Positions 27,277 through 36,098 of a stretch of DNA of 64,000 nucleotides are shown in pieces. The stretch comes from DATCRE01 sp964235605. Its GTDB lineage: Bacteria; Bacteroidota; Bacteroidia; Cytophagales; Cyclobacteriaceae. The stretch spans positions 15,460 through 79,459 of the forward strand of contig CAXSCR010000013.1 of the NCBI GenBank assembly GCA_964235605.1. The letters are read 5' to 3'. Below the pieces are notes generated by a model that was not told the origin of the DNA, did not search any database, and worked only from the letters and a program-made list of their open reading frames with translations. Positions within the stretch are counted from its first letter, which is position 1. Each line of letters starts with the position of its first letter. The position numbers were made by a program, and so were the translations under genes.

Positions 27277-28848
27277 GTGCCCCAAACTGACGTACTTATT
27301 ATTGGATCAGGAATAGCAGGTCTCTCTTTTGCTATAAAGGTGGCCCAACGATTTACTGAACACCAGGTCACTATTATTACGAAAGCAGATAAAAGTGAAT
27401 CTAATACCAAATATGCGCAAGGTGGTATTGCTGTTGTAATGGATAATCTCACTGACTCATTTGAAAAACATATTGACGATACGATACGCGCAGGAGATGA
27501 TTTGAGCGATAGAGATGTTGTTGAAATGGTGATTAACGAAGCACCAGAACGGCTTGAAGAAATTATAAAGTGGGGTGTAGCGTTTGATCGAAATGCATTA
27601 GGCGAGTTAGATCTTGGCCGCGAGGGAGGGCATACAGCCAAACGTATTGTTCACTATAAAGATGTAACTGGTTTACAAATTGAAAAGGGGCTTATTAAGG
27701 AGGTAGAAAAGACACCTAACATAACCGTGCTCTCTCATCATTTTGCGATTGACTTAATAACAGAACATCATTTTAAAAGTAAAATTTCCCTTCCGCAACC
27801 AGGCATCACATGCTATGGTGCTTACGTGCTGGATCAGCAAACTTGTAAGATTGAAAAGTATGTTTCAAGGATAACCTTACTTGCTACAGGTGGCGCCGGT
27901 CAAGTTTATAGAACCACTACAAACCCTATCATTGCTACAGGTGACGGTATCGCAATGGCCTACAGAGCGAAGGCAAAAGTAAAGGATATGGCTTTTGTTC
28001 AATTTCATCCTACCGCTTTCTATGCACCAGAAGATAATCCTGCTTTCCTAATATCGGAAGCAGTACGCGGACATGGGGCTTACCTTCGCACCAAAGATGG
28101 TGAGCGCTTTATGTTTAAGTATGACGAACGTGGTGAACTTGCTTCACGCGATATTGTATCTCAAGCTATAGACAACGAATTAATCACGCGGGGTGACGAG
28201 GTAGTTTATATTGATTGCAGTCATCTTCCAAAAGAAGATTTTATTAAACACTTTCCTAATATTTATGAGAAGTGTTTAATAAAAGGAATTGACATTACCA
28301 ACAAATGGATACCGGTAGCCCCAGCGGCGCACTATCTATGCGGTGGCATTGATGTCGATCTCTTCGGTAGATCTTCGATTGTAAATTTATATGCCTGTGG
28401 CGAATGTTCACGAACGGGTCTTCATGGTGCAAATAGGCTTGCCTCTAACTCTTTGCTAGAGGCGTTGGTTTATTCTCATCGCTGTTTCCTTGATGTCGAG
28501 AATAAGTTACCAAGCATACCTTTAAATGATGCCATTCCTGAATGGAATGCAGAAGGCACTGTTGTTCCGCGTGAGCAAATATTAATTACCCACACGCGCA
28601 AAGAACTTCGTGATTTGATGAGTGATTATGTTGCCATAGTGCGATCTAATCAACGCCTGCAGCGCGCTATGAATAGATTGGATATACTCTATCGAGAGAA
28701 TGAGAAATTATATAGTGAAAGCGTGTTGTCACCGCAGTTATGTGAGTTGCGAAATTTAATTACCATTGCTTATTTAATTACGCAGCAATCTATTGATCAG
28801 AAGGAGAACAGAGGGGCGTTTTATAATGCGGATTTTGCAAATCTGTAA
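27277..28848 (+). CDS. nadB: L-aspartate oxidase
   Basis: The 523-aa FAD enzyme oxidises L-aspartate to iminoaspartate, the unstable substrate handed to NadA. It starts at a GTG (27277); no ATG precedes the FAD-binding DVLIIGSGIAGLSFA motif. Other succinate-dehydrogenase-like flavoprotein signatures are KYAQGGIAVVM, EGGHTAKRIVHYKD, LLATGGAGQVY, FVQFHPTAF, and CGGIDVD followed by YACGECSRTGLHGANRLASNSLLE. The C-terminal helical domain is complete. The operon with nadA ends at a large hairpin at 28984-29035. Confidence 0.96.
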   Translation: MPQTDVLIIGSGIAGLSFAIKVAQRFTEHQVTIITKADKSESNTKYAQGGIAVVMDNLTDSFEKHIDDTIRAGDDLSDRDVVEMVINEAPERLEEIIKWGVAFDRNALGELDLGREGGHTAKRIVHYKDVTGLQIEKGLIKEVEKTPNITVLSHHFAIDLITEHHFKSKISLPQPGITCYGAYVLDQQTCKIEKYVSRITLLATGGAGQVYRTTTNPIIATGDGIAMAYRAKAKVKDMAFVQFHPTAFYAPEDNPAFLISEAVRGHGAYLRTKDGERFMFKYDERGELASRDIVSQAIDNELITRGDEVVYIDCSHLPKEDFIKHFPNIYEKCLIKGIDITNKWIPVAPAAHYLCGGIDVDLFGRSSIVNLYACGECSRTGLHGANRLASNSLLEALVYSHRCFLDVENKLPSIPLNDAIPEWNAEGTVVPREQILITHTRKELRDLMSDYVAIVRSNQRLQRAMNRLDILYRENEKLYSESVLSPQLCELRNLITIAYLITQQSIDQKENRGAFYNADFANL

Positions 28849-28983
28849 TCTGTATTAGTAAAGTTAATTCTACTACAAGTTTTCCTGAGTAATTACACGG
28901 GTGCTAATCGCTCTATCTAAATTCAGTGATGATGCGCGAAAAGGCTTGCGTATTTCATGGATGGATTGTAGGCGCGCATTAAA

Positions 28984-29040
28984 AAACCAGAGATGCCCGG
29001 GTGGTGCTGAGGCACTCACCGGGCATCTCTGGTTTGATTT
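28984..29040 (+). terminator. Long hairpin ending the nadA-nadB operon
   Basis: AAACCAGAGATGCCCGG (28984-29000) and CCGGGCATCTCTGGTTT (29019-29035) form a perfect 17-bp stem with an 18-nt loop, preceded by six A (28981-28986, three of them in the stem) and followed by TTTGATTT, so it could act in both directions. Confidence 0.75.
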
Positions 29041-29244
29041 GAAGATTAAGTATGGCTCTGGGGAGCCTTACTTAACTTAATCTTCAGTTTTAAACTGCTC
29101 TTACGTTTAAAAATTTACAATACGGAGGCTTAGAGTGACAGCTGATAAAAGCGGCTAATCCATTACCGAAGACAATGCGATTATCATTTCTATTATTGGC
29201 ACTAGCTTCTCTTCTATTTTAGTGTGGCTCAGGAGCCTTACTTA

Positions 29245-29597
29245 GGGTCTGCTGAAAAAGTTTAAAGTTCTTAAAATATTTTAAATTTTAAATAGGACAG
29301 GGATTTTTTGCTGATCTTTAAAAATCAAGTGCTAGGAAAAATGCCAAAAGCCGTAAAAAACCGTGCATCGAAACAAAGCTACCTCAGTCAAGGTCAGCCC
29401 TTACTCGATGGATTTGTAACACCCTTTTCCAAACAATTAAATGTGCGTAACCGTTGGGTTGTACTAGGCCACAAGATTCATTGGGATGATATAGTAAGTA
29501 TCTATTGCAAACAAATGTATAATGCTAAGACCGGAGCCAGCAGTATAAATCCGCGAGTCATAAAAATATCAATATTTACTTTTTTTTCAGCAGACCC
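29245..29597 (+). mobile_element. 353-bp internally deleted IS (MITE-like), IS1182-like transposase head
   Basis: The ends are inverted repeats: GGGTCTGCTGAAAAA on the left and its complement TTTTTCAGCAGACCC on the right. Both ends are flanked by TA, a likely target-site duplication. Inside is the start of a transposase frame that runs directly into the right repeat, so most of the IS is missing. Such a short element could be mobilised only by a full-length relative elsewhere. Confidence 0.75.
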
Positions 29598-29604
29598 TAA
29601 TTAA
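29341..29604 (+). pseudogene. Truncated IS1182-family transposase N-terminus
   Basis: From the ATG at 29341 the frame gives about 75 residues resembling the N-terminus of IS1182-type DDE transposases (LNVRNRWVVLGHKIHWDDIVSIY ... INPRV). The remaining ~400 residues, including the catalytic acids, are deleted, and the frame exits through the right inverted repeat as FSADPN. It cannot encode an active enzyme; binding of the element ends by the remaining N-terminal domain is conceivable but unsupported. Confidence 0.65.
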
Positions 29605-29929
29605 TCTTCAGTTTTAAACTGCTCTTAACGTTAAAAATTTACAAATAGGCGAGGCTTAGCGTTACAGCTGATAAAAGCGGCTAATCCATTACCGAAGACA
29701 ATGTGATTATCATTTCTATTATTGGCGCTAGCTTCTCTTCTATTTTCATATACTATATTTTGCCATTATCAGCTGTTTTTACAGAAAATACCATATCACT
29801 ACTTTACCTCCCACCCATAGCTTGGCCTAGAACGACTTTAATCTGAAATATGCTGAATTAAATTTTAAAATAATATGAATCTCAATATAGCTAGCGCATA
29901 GCTGTTTCAAATTAAAACCGCTAGCCCTG

Positions 29930-30287
29930 AAAGGGCTTTATCATCAACACAGGGCAAAGCCCTGTGAAGCCCTGTGACAAGAATATATCGTCCCTACAGT
30001 ACTTAGTTAACTTAGGTTCACGTCTATGATGACGCCACTGACCGGTGTGAGAGAATGTTCAGTCAAAAGCAAGCATAGAACTTTTACAACCTTAAACATG
30101 CTTCTTCTATGATTCGCCAACTTAATGACATTGGGCATTCTGGATTCTTATCATATTTCGATATGTAGCTATAAAGTTCGACTTCGAGTTGCTATGTTGA
30201 TATTTATTTTGCCTTACAGGGCCATTGTTATAATATAGTTTACGATGGCAGGGCTCTGCCCTGCGTTAGTGATTTTGCCCTTGAAGG
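29930..30287. repeat. Inverted pair of REP-like palindromes
   Basis: The left part (about 29930-29967) contains AAGGGCTTTATCATCAAC followed by the palindrome ACAGGGCAAAGCCCTGT. The right part (about 30246-30287) is its inverted relative: palindrome GCAGGGCTCTGCCCTGC followed by GTTAGTGATTTTGCCCTT. The ~280-bp interior has no recognised gene. The arrangement is like a BIME, two REP sequences in opposite orientation. Confidence 0.55.
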
Positions 30288-30656
30288 AATGTTAATCTTG
30301 GGTCAATTAATTCCTTTGATTAATGAATCGTTTTGAGTTTGATGCCCTGATTTGTTGTTGTATTATCCTTCCCTCACTTTTACCGGAGCAGTAGTAACGC
30401 CGGATGAATGGCTAGAAACCTATTCAACAGAAATCGACACCAAACCTACAATGCGAACCTTGTTTTTATAGAATGTTATCACTTGCCACCTTAGAAACCA
30501 ACGTACGATTGTGAAATCGAATTTAGAAATAATAGCTTGAATCAGAATTAGATTCGTGTTAACTACACTTTATAATAGAATAAGTCTTTTCAATTTTTAT
30601 ACTTTGGAGATTATAAATATTAATCAATTAAGCATTTTGCAGCGTATTTACACGCT

Positions 30657-31205
30657 ATGATTATCTCAGCCATTGAACTTATACTGTCTATTAAACTGTA
30701 TGAATCTAATTATAAAGATGAACACGAATTTTGCATCAGATTTTTGCAGTTACTGAAAAATCCCAATTGCTACCTTCGGACTTATTTACCCGGGCATATT
30801 ACGGGATCGGCATGGATCATTGATGAGACGCATAAATATACCTTACTCACCCATCATGCTAAACTTGATAAATGGCTACAGCCAGGAGGCCATGCAGACG
30901 GAAATGAAAACATAACAGCGGTTGCATTGCTGGAGGCCAATGAAGAAACCGGATTGAAAAACATTCAACTTTTAAACCACAAGATTTTTGATCTTGATAT
31001 ACATACTATTCCCGCACGAAATGATTTTCCTGAGCACCTTCACTATGATGTCAGATTCATAATGCAAGCATCCCGTAAGGAGCCACTTACTATCACAGAA
31101 GAATCAAAGGATTTACAATGGGTATTACTTGCTAATCTGGAAAAGTATACAGCAAACCAATCGATACACAGAATGAAGGAAAAAACAATTAGTCTAGCTT
31201 TATAG
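30657..31205 (+). CDS. Nudix hydrolase
   Basis: The 182-aa protein hydrolyses a nucleoside-diphosphate-linked substrate. The Nudix box is GGHADGNENITAVALLEANEETG, with the three metal-binding glutamates of the EExG core in place, although the usual arginine of 'RE' is leucine (LEANEETG). GSAWIIDETHKYTLLTHHAKLDKWLQPGGH before the box is typical for NUDIX members with unassigned specificity. It is isolated between repeat regions, so context gives no clue to its substrate. Confidence 0.85.
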   Translation: MIISAIELILSIKLYESNYKDEHEFCIRFLQLLKNPNCYLRTYLPGHITGSAWIIDETHKYTLLTHHAKLDKWLQPGGHADGNENITAVALLEANEETGLKNIQLLNHKIFDLDIHTIPARNDFPEHLHYDVRFIMQASRKEPLTITEESKDLQWVLLANLEKYTANQSIHRMKEKTISLAL

Positions 31206-31230
31206 AGCGTGCTTGTAAATTATAAACTTA

Positions 31231-31745
31231 GCTTCTAGCCTCTGGCTGCGAGCTACTAGTTTGATGCTAGAAACTTTCAAGCTTACACACACCAGTAGAA
31301 GCCAGGAGCTAAAAGCCCGTTAGCTAAGAGCTATTAGTTTGGTGTTAAAACATTCAAGTTTGCACATACTGCTTAGAAGCTAGTAGCTAGCAGCTCGTAC
31401 GTGTTCATTAATAGCTGGCTTCTTGCTGCGAGCTACTGGTTTGGTGCTCGAAACTTTCAATCTTACACACGCCAATAGAAGCCAAGAGCTAAAAGCCCGT
31501 TAGCTAAGAGCTATTATTTTGGTGTTAAAACTTTCAAGTTTGCACGTACTGCGCAGCTAGAAGCTCGTACCTGTTCATTGGTAGCTGGCTTCTTGCTGCG
31601 AGCTACTGGTTTGATGCTAGAAACTTTCAAGCTTACACACGCCAATAGAAGCCAAGAGCTAGAGCCGTTTGCTAAGAGCTATTAGTTTGGTGTTAAGACT
31701 TTCAAGTTTGCACGTACTGCTAGAAGCTCGAAGCTCGAAGCTCTT
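31231..31745. repeat. Higher-order tandem repeat array of AGCTAGAAGC-type words
   Basis: Three ~170-180-bp units start at CTGCGAGCTACT (31246, 31426, 31596). Each unit is itself two diverged ~85-bp halves: GAGCTACT(A/G)GTTTG(A/G)TGCT..GAAACTTTCAA and GAGCTATTAGTTTGGTGTTAA.ACTTTCAAG. The array ends in GAAGCTC-type 7-bp words directly before the tsaC start. No coding capacity is conserved. It fills the whole gap between the Nudix and Sua5 genes. Confidence 0.85.
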
Positions 31746-31783
31746 TTAATATTCTTTCCATAGTTTTACTTTTGACACTACAT

Positions 31784-32737
31784 ATGGCAAGCATTGGCAG
31801 AGACATAGCGAAGGCTAAACAATTACTTGAAAGTGGTATGCTTGTGGGTATTCCTACAGAGACCGTTTATGGACTAGCTGGCAATGCACTTGATATTTCG
31901 GCGGCAGCTAAAATCTTTAGCGTAAAAGATCGGCCTCAGTTTGATCCACTTATTGTTCATGTAGCTAGTCTAGCGGTTGCAAAAAAATATGTCGAAGATA
32001 TTCCAGATCAAGCGATGCAGCTTGCTGATAAATTTTGGCCAGGACCTTTGACGCTATTGCTTAAGAAGAAGAAAAACATTCCCGATATTATCACGTCAGG
32101 GTTGGACACAGTTGCGATTCGTTGTCCTAATCATCCATTGACGCTTGCATTACTTGGGTCTATAGATTTTCCATTAGCTGCACCAAGCGCTAATCCTTTT
32201 GGATATGTAAGTCCAACTAATCCCACGCATGTGGATGAACAACTTGGAGGAAAAATAGAATACATATTAGATGGTGGTGTATGTGCCGTTGGCATTGAAT
32301 CTACCATTGTTGGATTTGAGGATAATATGCCCATTGTATATAGAATGGGTGGTCTTAGCTTAGAGAACATTGAAAATGTAATTGGAAAGGTACACGTACA
32401 AACGCATTCCACCTCCAACCCCAAGGCACCAGGCCAGCTTAAAAGCCATTATGCACCTAGTAAAAAGGTAATTATAGGTAAGATCGAAGAGCTGATTTTA
32501 AATCACGTTGGCAATGGATCAAGAGTCGGGATTCTTTCATGGGCAAAGGATTTTAAAACTCCCTATCAATTTATCCTGTCGCCTAGCGGAAATAATGAAG
32601 AAGCAGCAAAAAACTTATTTACAGCCCTGCGGGAATTTGATAAAATGCCCATTGATGTTATCTTAGTAGAGCTGGTTCCGGAAGAGGGATTGGGTAGAGC
32701 GATTAACGATCGGTTAAAGCGCGCAGCTGCCTTATAA
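31784..32737 (+). CDS. sua5: L-threonylcarbamoyladenylate synthase (Sua5/YwlC type)
   Basis: The 317-aa enzyme makes threonylcarbamoyl-AMP from threonine, bicarbonate and ATP, the first step of the universal t6A modification of ANN-decoding tRNAs. Features are GIPTETVYGLAGNA near the start, KDRPQFDPLIVHV (KRP-like signature), FWPGPLTLLL, IRCPNHPLTLALL, LAAPSANPFGYVSPT and VGIESTIVG; a C-terminal Sua5 domain follows after the linker APGQLKSHYAPSKK, which separates it from short TsaC forms. The ATG at 31784 is preferred to an upstream TTG. Confidence 0.95.
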   Translation: MASIGRDIAKAKQLLESGMLVGIPTETVYGLAGNALDISAAAKIFSVKDRPQFDPLIVHVASLAVAKKYVEDIPDQAMQLADKFWPGPLTLLLKKKKNIPDIITSGLDTVAIRCPNHPLTLALLGSIDFPLAAPSANPFGYVSPTNPTHVDEQLGGKIEYILDGGVCAVGIESTIVGFEDNMPIVYRMGGLSLENIENVIGKVHVQTHSTSNPKAPGQLKSHYAPSKKVIIGKIEELILNHVGNGSRVGILSWAKDFKTPYQFILSPSGNNEEAAKNLFTALREFDKMPIDVILVELVPEEGLGRAINDRLKRAAAL

Positions 32738-32795
32738 GTTCTTCTTCTATGAACTATTGATTATTTCAGGCTGTTTCGGTTCAAAGATTCATATG

Positions 32796-33485
32796 ATGAC
32801 TAAACAAAAGATTAAGGTTGACATAATTTCAGATGTGGTTTGTCCTTGGTGTTACATTGGCAAACGCAGACTTGAGAAAGCCATAATCAAACTAAGTGAC
32901 CGATTTGATTTTGAATTAGAATATCATCCTTTCGAATTGAACCCCAATATGCCACAGAATGGATTGAGTCAGAAAGAGTATCTCAGTAATAAATTTGGAG
33001 GCGATGAACGATACGATCAGATTACGGATAATACAACTGATGTAGCCGTAAAGGAAGGGCTTGTATTTGACTTTGCCAATCAGGAAATATCACCCAATAC
33101 TAGAAATCTTCATGCAATTATTCAATTAGCGAAAGAAGAAAATAAACAATTAGAAGTGGTTGAAGCTTTCTTTCAAGCTTATTTTGCTAAGGGTATCAAT
33201 TTATCACAGCATGAGAATATAATAAAAATTGGTACAACTGCTGGAATCCCGAGGGAAAAAATAGTAGCCTGTCTTCACGATGATGACGCAAAACTTCAAA
33301 TAGAGATAGCTGAAAGCGAAATTAGCAAGCTCGGTATTAGCGGCGTTCCATTCTATATCATTAATAATCGATATGGCATCTCAGGTGCGCAATCACCTGA
33401 AACATTTATTGAGGCATTTGAAGAAATAGGATCGGCTGTTGCGGTAAGCCACGACGCTTGTAACGTAGAAAACAAAGATTGTTAA
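32796..33485 (+). CDS. DsbA-family oxidoreductase (FrnE-like)
   Basis: The 229-aa cytoplasmic thioredoxin-fold protein has the active site CPWC (Cys16, Cys19) in DIISDVVCPWCYIGKRRLEKA, the helical insertion of the family, and the cis-proline SGVPFYIINNRYGISGAQ. It matches the FrnE/2-hydroxychromene-2-carboxylate isomerase-like group of DsbA proteins. The start is taken at 32796 (an ATG also lies at 32793). It has no signal peptide, so it probably acts on intracellular disulfides. It follows tsaC by 58 bp on the same strand. Confidence 0.9.
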   Translation: MTKQKIKVDIISDVVCPWCYIGKRRLEKAIIKLSDRFDFELEYHPFELNPNMPQNGLSQKEYLSNKFGGDERYDQITDNTTDVAVKEGLVFDFANQEISPNTRNLHAIIQLAKEENKQLEVVEAFFQAYFAKGINLSQHENIIKIGTTAGIPREKIVACLHDDDAKLQIEIAESEISKLGISGVPFYIINNRYGISGAQSPETFIEAFEEIGSAVAVSHDACNVENKDC

Positions 33486-33500
33486 CAATATACTGTAAGA

Positions 33501-34790
33501 TCATTTTTTCTCTAACTCACTTTGTTTTACCGTAGCCATGTGAAGTGATCTTTTACCATTTTCGTTCACAACCCATATTGGAGTTATTATACCATTCTGT
33601 GCTGCTATGCTTAGATAAGGACCTTTAATAAGAACGCCTTGGGAACTTTCTGAATCTGACATAGTAAAAGACTGCTTGCTAACTTTGGTATTTGTAAAAG
33701 ATGCACCACCGTCTTTAGAGTAAGCTATAAACACGTCTGTACTTTCATCATCCGCTTTTTGTTGATTATAGTAAGCTATGTATATATAACCATTTGATTG
33801 ATCGATAGCCATTGCAGGCATAAATTGCAAAGTCCCTGGTTCATCCTTATTAACATATAAAGGACTTGTCCAGTTATCTCCTCCGTTATGGGAACGAATG
33901 AACGAGATATCTAAGTCATCACTCTGTTGGCGCTTTTGAGTACCCAATAAATAAAGGCTATTAGAATACATGCTTTTGCTATTATCGCAAAGAAGTATAG
34001 GTTGGTCCATCTCGCGGTTGAAACCATTCACGGCAAAATCAGCATACTTTAATTGACTAACGGTAATGTCATTACTAAGCCACATGCTTGCATCATCGTA
34101 AGAGCGGTCCATATGAACTTTGCCTTGATTTAGCCAAGCAACAAAAATTTTTCCGTCCACCATTACTGCAGTCTTAGCTCCCAATGCTTTGTTATTCGAA
34201 GAGCATTTGCCCGGCATTTGTGATAACGTATCTGGCGCACTCCACTTCCTTCCTTTATTGCTAGACATACTGAACAAAATTTTTGATTGATCATTACCAA
34301 TATTTGAATGTGTCCAGGTCATGTATAAATTTCCTTTCACGTCAACAGATATCCAGATTTTGTCACAATGGCTAGGAGAAGTGAGTTCAATGCCTTCTAG
34401 ATTCTGCCAAGTTTTTCCACCGTTTTCTGATCGTTGGACTATTATTCCGCCTCCCGCTTTGCGTTCTTTATCTACCGCGAACAGCGTATCTGATACGTAG
34501 GCATAATAGAAATTACCTTTTGAGTCCGCTATTAAAGAAGACGTACTTTTAAGATTATCATTCGGATTCACGACAGCTTTTTGCCAAGTCTTACCCTCAT
34601 CAAAAGAAGTACATACAAAACGATGGGTAGCACCAGCTACAATATTCTTTGGATTTTTAGGATTGATTGCAATAACCGATGCAAAGGGCTCGTTTCCTAG
34701 GTCCAGTATCGTATCTTTTAATTGGGCTGTGCTAGGAGTGGTTGAAAATATGACGGGAATTAATAAAAACGTAATTTTAGATAGGTTCAT
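33501..34790 (-). CDS. Secreted BNR-repeat (sialidase-fold) protein
   Basis: The 429-aa product has a signal peptide (MNLSKITFLLIPVIFSTTPSTA-QLK) and several Asp-box/BNR motifs of the S-x-D-x-G-x-T-W type: SFDEGKTWQ, SENGGKTWQ, SSNKGRKWS, SHNGGDNWT, SKDGGASFT. These indicate a six-bladed beta-propeller. The arginine triad of true sialidases is not evident, so an enzymatic activity is not claimed. It converges on the FrnE-like gene with 15 bp between the stops. Confidence 0.8.
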   Translation of the reverse strand: MNLSKITFLLIPVIFSTTPSTAQLKDTILDLGNEPFASVIAINPKNPKNIVAGATHRFVCTSFDEGKTWQKAVVNPNDNLKSTSSLIADSKGNFYYAYVSDTLFAVDKERKAGGGIIVQRSENGGKTWQNLEGIELTSPSHCDKIWISVDVKGNLYMTWTHSNIGNDQSKILFSMSSNKGRKWSAPDTLSQMPGKCSSNNKALGAKTAVMVDGKIFVAWLNQGKVHMDRSYDDASMWLSNDITVSQLKYADFAVNGFNREMDQPILLCDNSKSMYSNSLYLLGTQKRQQSDDLDISFIRSHNGGDNWTSPLYVNKDEPGTLQFMPAMAIDQSNGYIYIAYYNQQKADDESTDVFIAYSKDGGASFTNTKVSKQSFTMSDSESSQGVLIKGPYLSIAAQNGIITPIWVVNENGKRSLHMATVKQSELEKK

Positions 34791-35092
34791 ATAACAAGTA
34801 CTTTATTTAAGTAAAAATACGTTTTGGCTGCAATAAGCTATTACCTTTAAATCTATTACTAAATTGGCTAGCTATGATTTATACTACTAAAGGGAAATAA
34901 ATTCTACAAATTGTGGAATAATGATACAAAATATATGAATTTTAACTTATTCATTAATAACATGTTATAAACCTCCAGACTTCTGATGAATCCAATTCAT
35001 CGGTGGCATAGTAATTTCAGCGTTGAAAGGTAAAAGCTGAAAAGATTTGCGTCATAAATTGATATGCATTGGCAAACAAACGATTAAAAACT
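34791..35092. other. Divergent intergenic region, AT-rich, no gene seen
   Basis: This gap separates the divergent BNR gene and coiled-coil lipoprotein gene and should hold both promoters. No strong TTTG/TAnnTTTG pair or hairpin stands out. Confidence 0.4.
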
Positions 35093-35830
35093 ATGACAAT
35101 TAAATTTATTCCTGTAATAGCTATTGCTGCAGTATTTTTTAGCTGTGATAAACAAGAAAAAATACAATTGCAGTCAAAGGTTGACTCCCTTCAAGTTGAA
35201 TTAGAAGCAAGTAAACAAACTGCCAGTACGCTACAAGAAGTTGGCGTTCTTTTGGATTCAATTGACGCAAACAGACAATTGCTCCGTACCCACATGGTTG
35301 AAGGAACATCAGTTAACGATTATAAAGCACGATTGAACAATGTTAACCAGTATGTTAAAGAAACCGAGGCAAAAATCGCAGCTTTGGAGAAGAACGTGCA
35401 AAAAACTTCAGGTTATGCTGGAACAATAAAACGCTTAAGAGCAGAATTATTAACGAGCACTCAACAACTGGCTGTTTTACACCTTGAAGGTGAAAGATTA
35501 AGAGGAGAAAATCAACTATTATCACGTAACGTTTCTGATAGAGACTCTCTTCTTAATGAAAAAGCTGAGTTTATCAAAGTTAAAGAGCAAGATTTGGCTA
35601 ACTTAGAAACAAAAGTTGTTCAAATTAATGATGAGGCTAAAACAAATCAAGCAAATCTTTACTTCGCCCAAGCTCAAGCACTTGAAACTGCGGCTGCTAG
35701 AACTAAATTTGCACCTCGTAAGAAAAAAGAAACACAGCGCGAAGCGCTTGAACTTTATAAGATAGCTCTTTCGTTAGGAAAGACAGAGGCTCAATCTAAG
35801 ATTGAAGAACTCGAGAAAGCAATTGGTTAA
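35093..35830 (+). CDS. Coiled-coil lipoprotein
   Basis: From the ATG at 35093 the 245-aa product has a short lipoprotein signal (MTIKFIPVIAIAAVFFSC, lipobox FFSC). The rest is almost entirely alpha-helical with heptads of L, V and A (LQSKVDSLQVELEASKQ, TIKRLRAELLTSTQQLAVLHLEGERLRGENQLL), ending in a TPR-like AREALELYKIALSLGKTEAQSKIEELEKAI. It is likely tethered to a membrane and elongated in the periplasm. The function is unknown. A terminator follows at 35850. Confidence 0.75.
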   Translation: MTIKFIPVIAIAAVFFSCDKQEKIQLQSKVDSLQVELEASKQTASTLQEVGVLLDSIDANRQLLRTHMVEGTSVNDYKARLNNVNQYVKETEAKIAALEKNVQKTSGYAGTIKRLRAELLTSTQQLAVLHLEGERLRGENQLLSRNVSDRDSLLNEKAEFIKVKEQDLANLETKVVQINDEAKTNQANLYFAQAQALETAAARTKFAPRKKKETQREALELYKIALSLGKTEAQSKIEELEKAIG

Positions 35831-35849
35831 TTGGTCAAATTCAGAATAT

Positions 35850-35875
35850 AAGAGCCGGGTAAACCGGCTCTTATT
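35850..35875 (+). terminator. Intrinsic terminator of the coiled-coil lipoprotein gene
   Basis: AAGAGCCGG (35850-35858) pairs perfectly with CCGGCTCTT (35864-35872) around GTAAA, followed by ATTT. Confidence 0.8.
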
Positions 35876-35888
35876 TAAAAATCTTACT

Positions 35889-35946
35889 GAACGATACGAA
35901 GCAGTCTTCTTTTTGGGGGGCTTTAAAGAGGCTGCTTCTTCGTTCT
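35889..35946 (+). ncRNA. Structured hairpin element, copy 1
   Basis: The 5' arm GAACGATACGAAGCAG pairs with the 3' arm CTGCTTCTTCGTTC (small bulge). The loop contains CTTTTTGGGGGGCTTTAAAG, in which CTTT and AAAG can extend the stem. The strand is set by the T run after copy 3. Whether it is transcribed is not known. Confidence 0.5.
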
Positions 35947-35994
35947 ACTTACAAAATATTAATTAGAGGAGAGAAGCTCTTTAATTTCAGTCTA

Positions 35995-36051
35995 GAACGA
36001 ACGAGACAGCTTACTTTTTGGGGGGCTTTAAAGAGGCTGTTTCTTTGTTCT
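35995..36051 (+). ncRNA. Structured hairpin element, copy 2
   Basis: The 5' arm GAACGAACGAGACAGC pairs with GCTGTTTCTTTGTTC, using G-U wobbles where the arm differs from copies 1 and 3. The loop CTTTTTGGGGGGCTTTAAAG is identical. Between copies lies a smaller hairpin, and CAGTCTA precedes copies 2 and 3. Confidence 0.5.
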
Positions 36052-36098
36052 TATTACCAAATAGAAAGAATACCGATGGTGCTTTCTATCACAGTCTA

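Larger units (their letters stand above)
29049..29746. repeat. 172-bp tandem duplication, second copy interrupted by a MITE-like element
   Basis: Unit 1 (29049-29220) begins with a hairpin (AAGTATGGCTC with GAGCCTTACTT) and continues TTAATCTTCAGTTTTAAACT ... CTTCTCTTCTATTTT. Unit 2 begins at 29221 with the same hairpin (AGTGTGGCTC..GAGCCTTACTT), is broken at 29244/29598 by the inserted element, and resumes to 29746. Outside the insertion the two copies differ at only a handful of positions. No coding content is seen in the unit. Confidence 0.8.

Noticed and set aside
31231..31745. CRISPR array
   Set aside because: Repeat units are long, diverged and contiguous, with no unique spacers.
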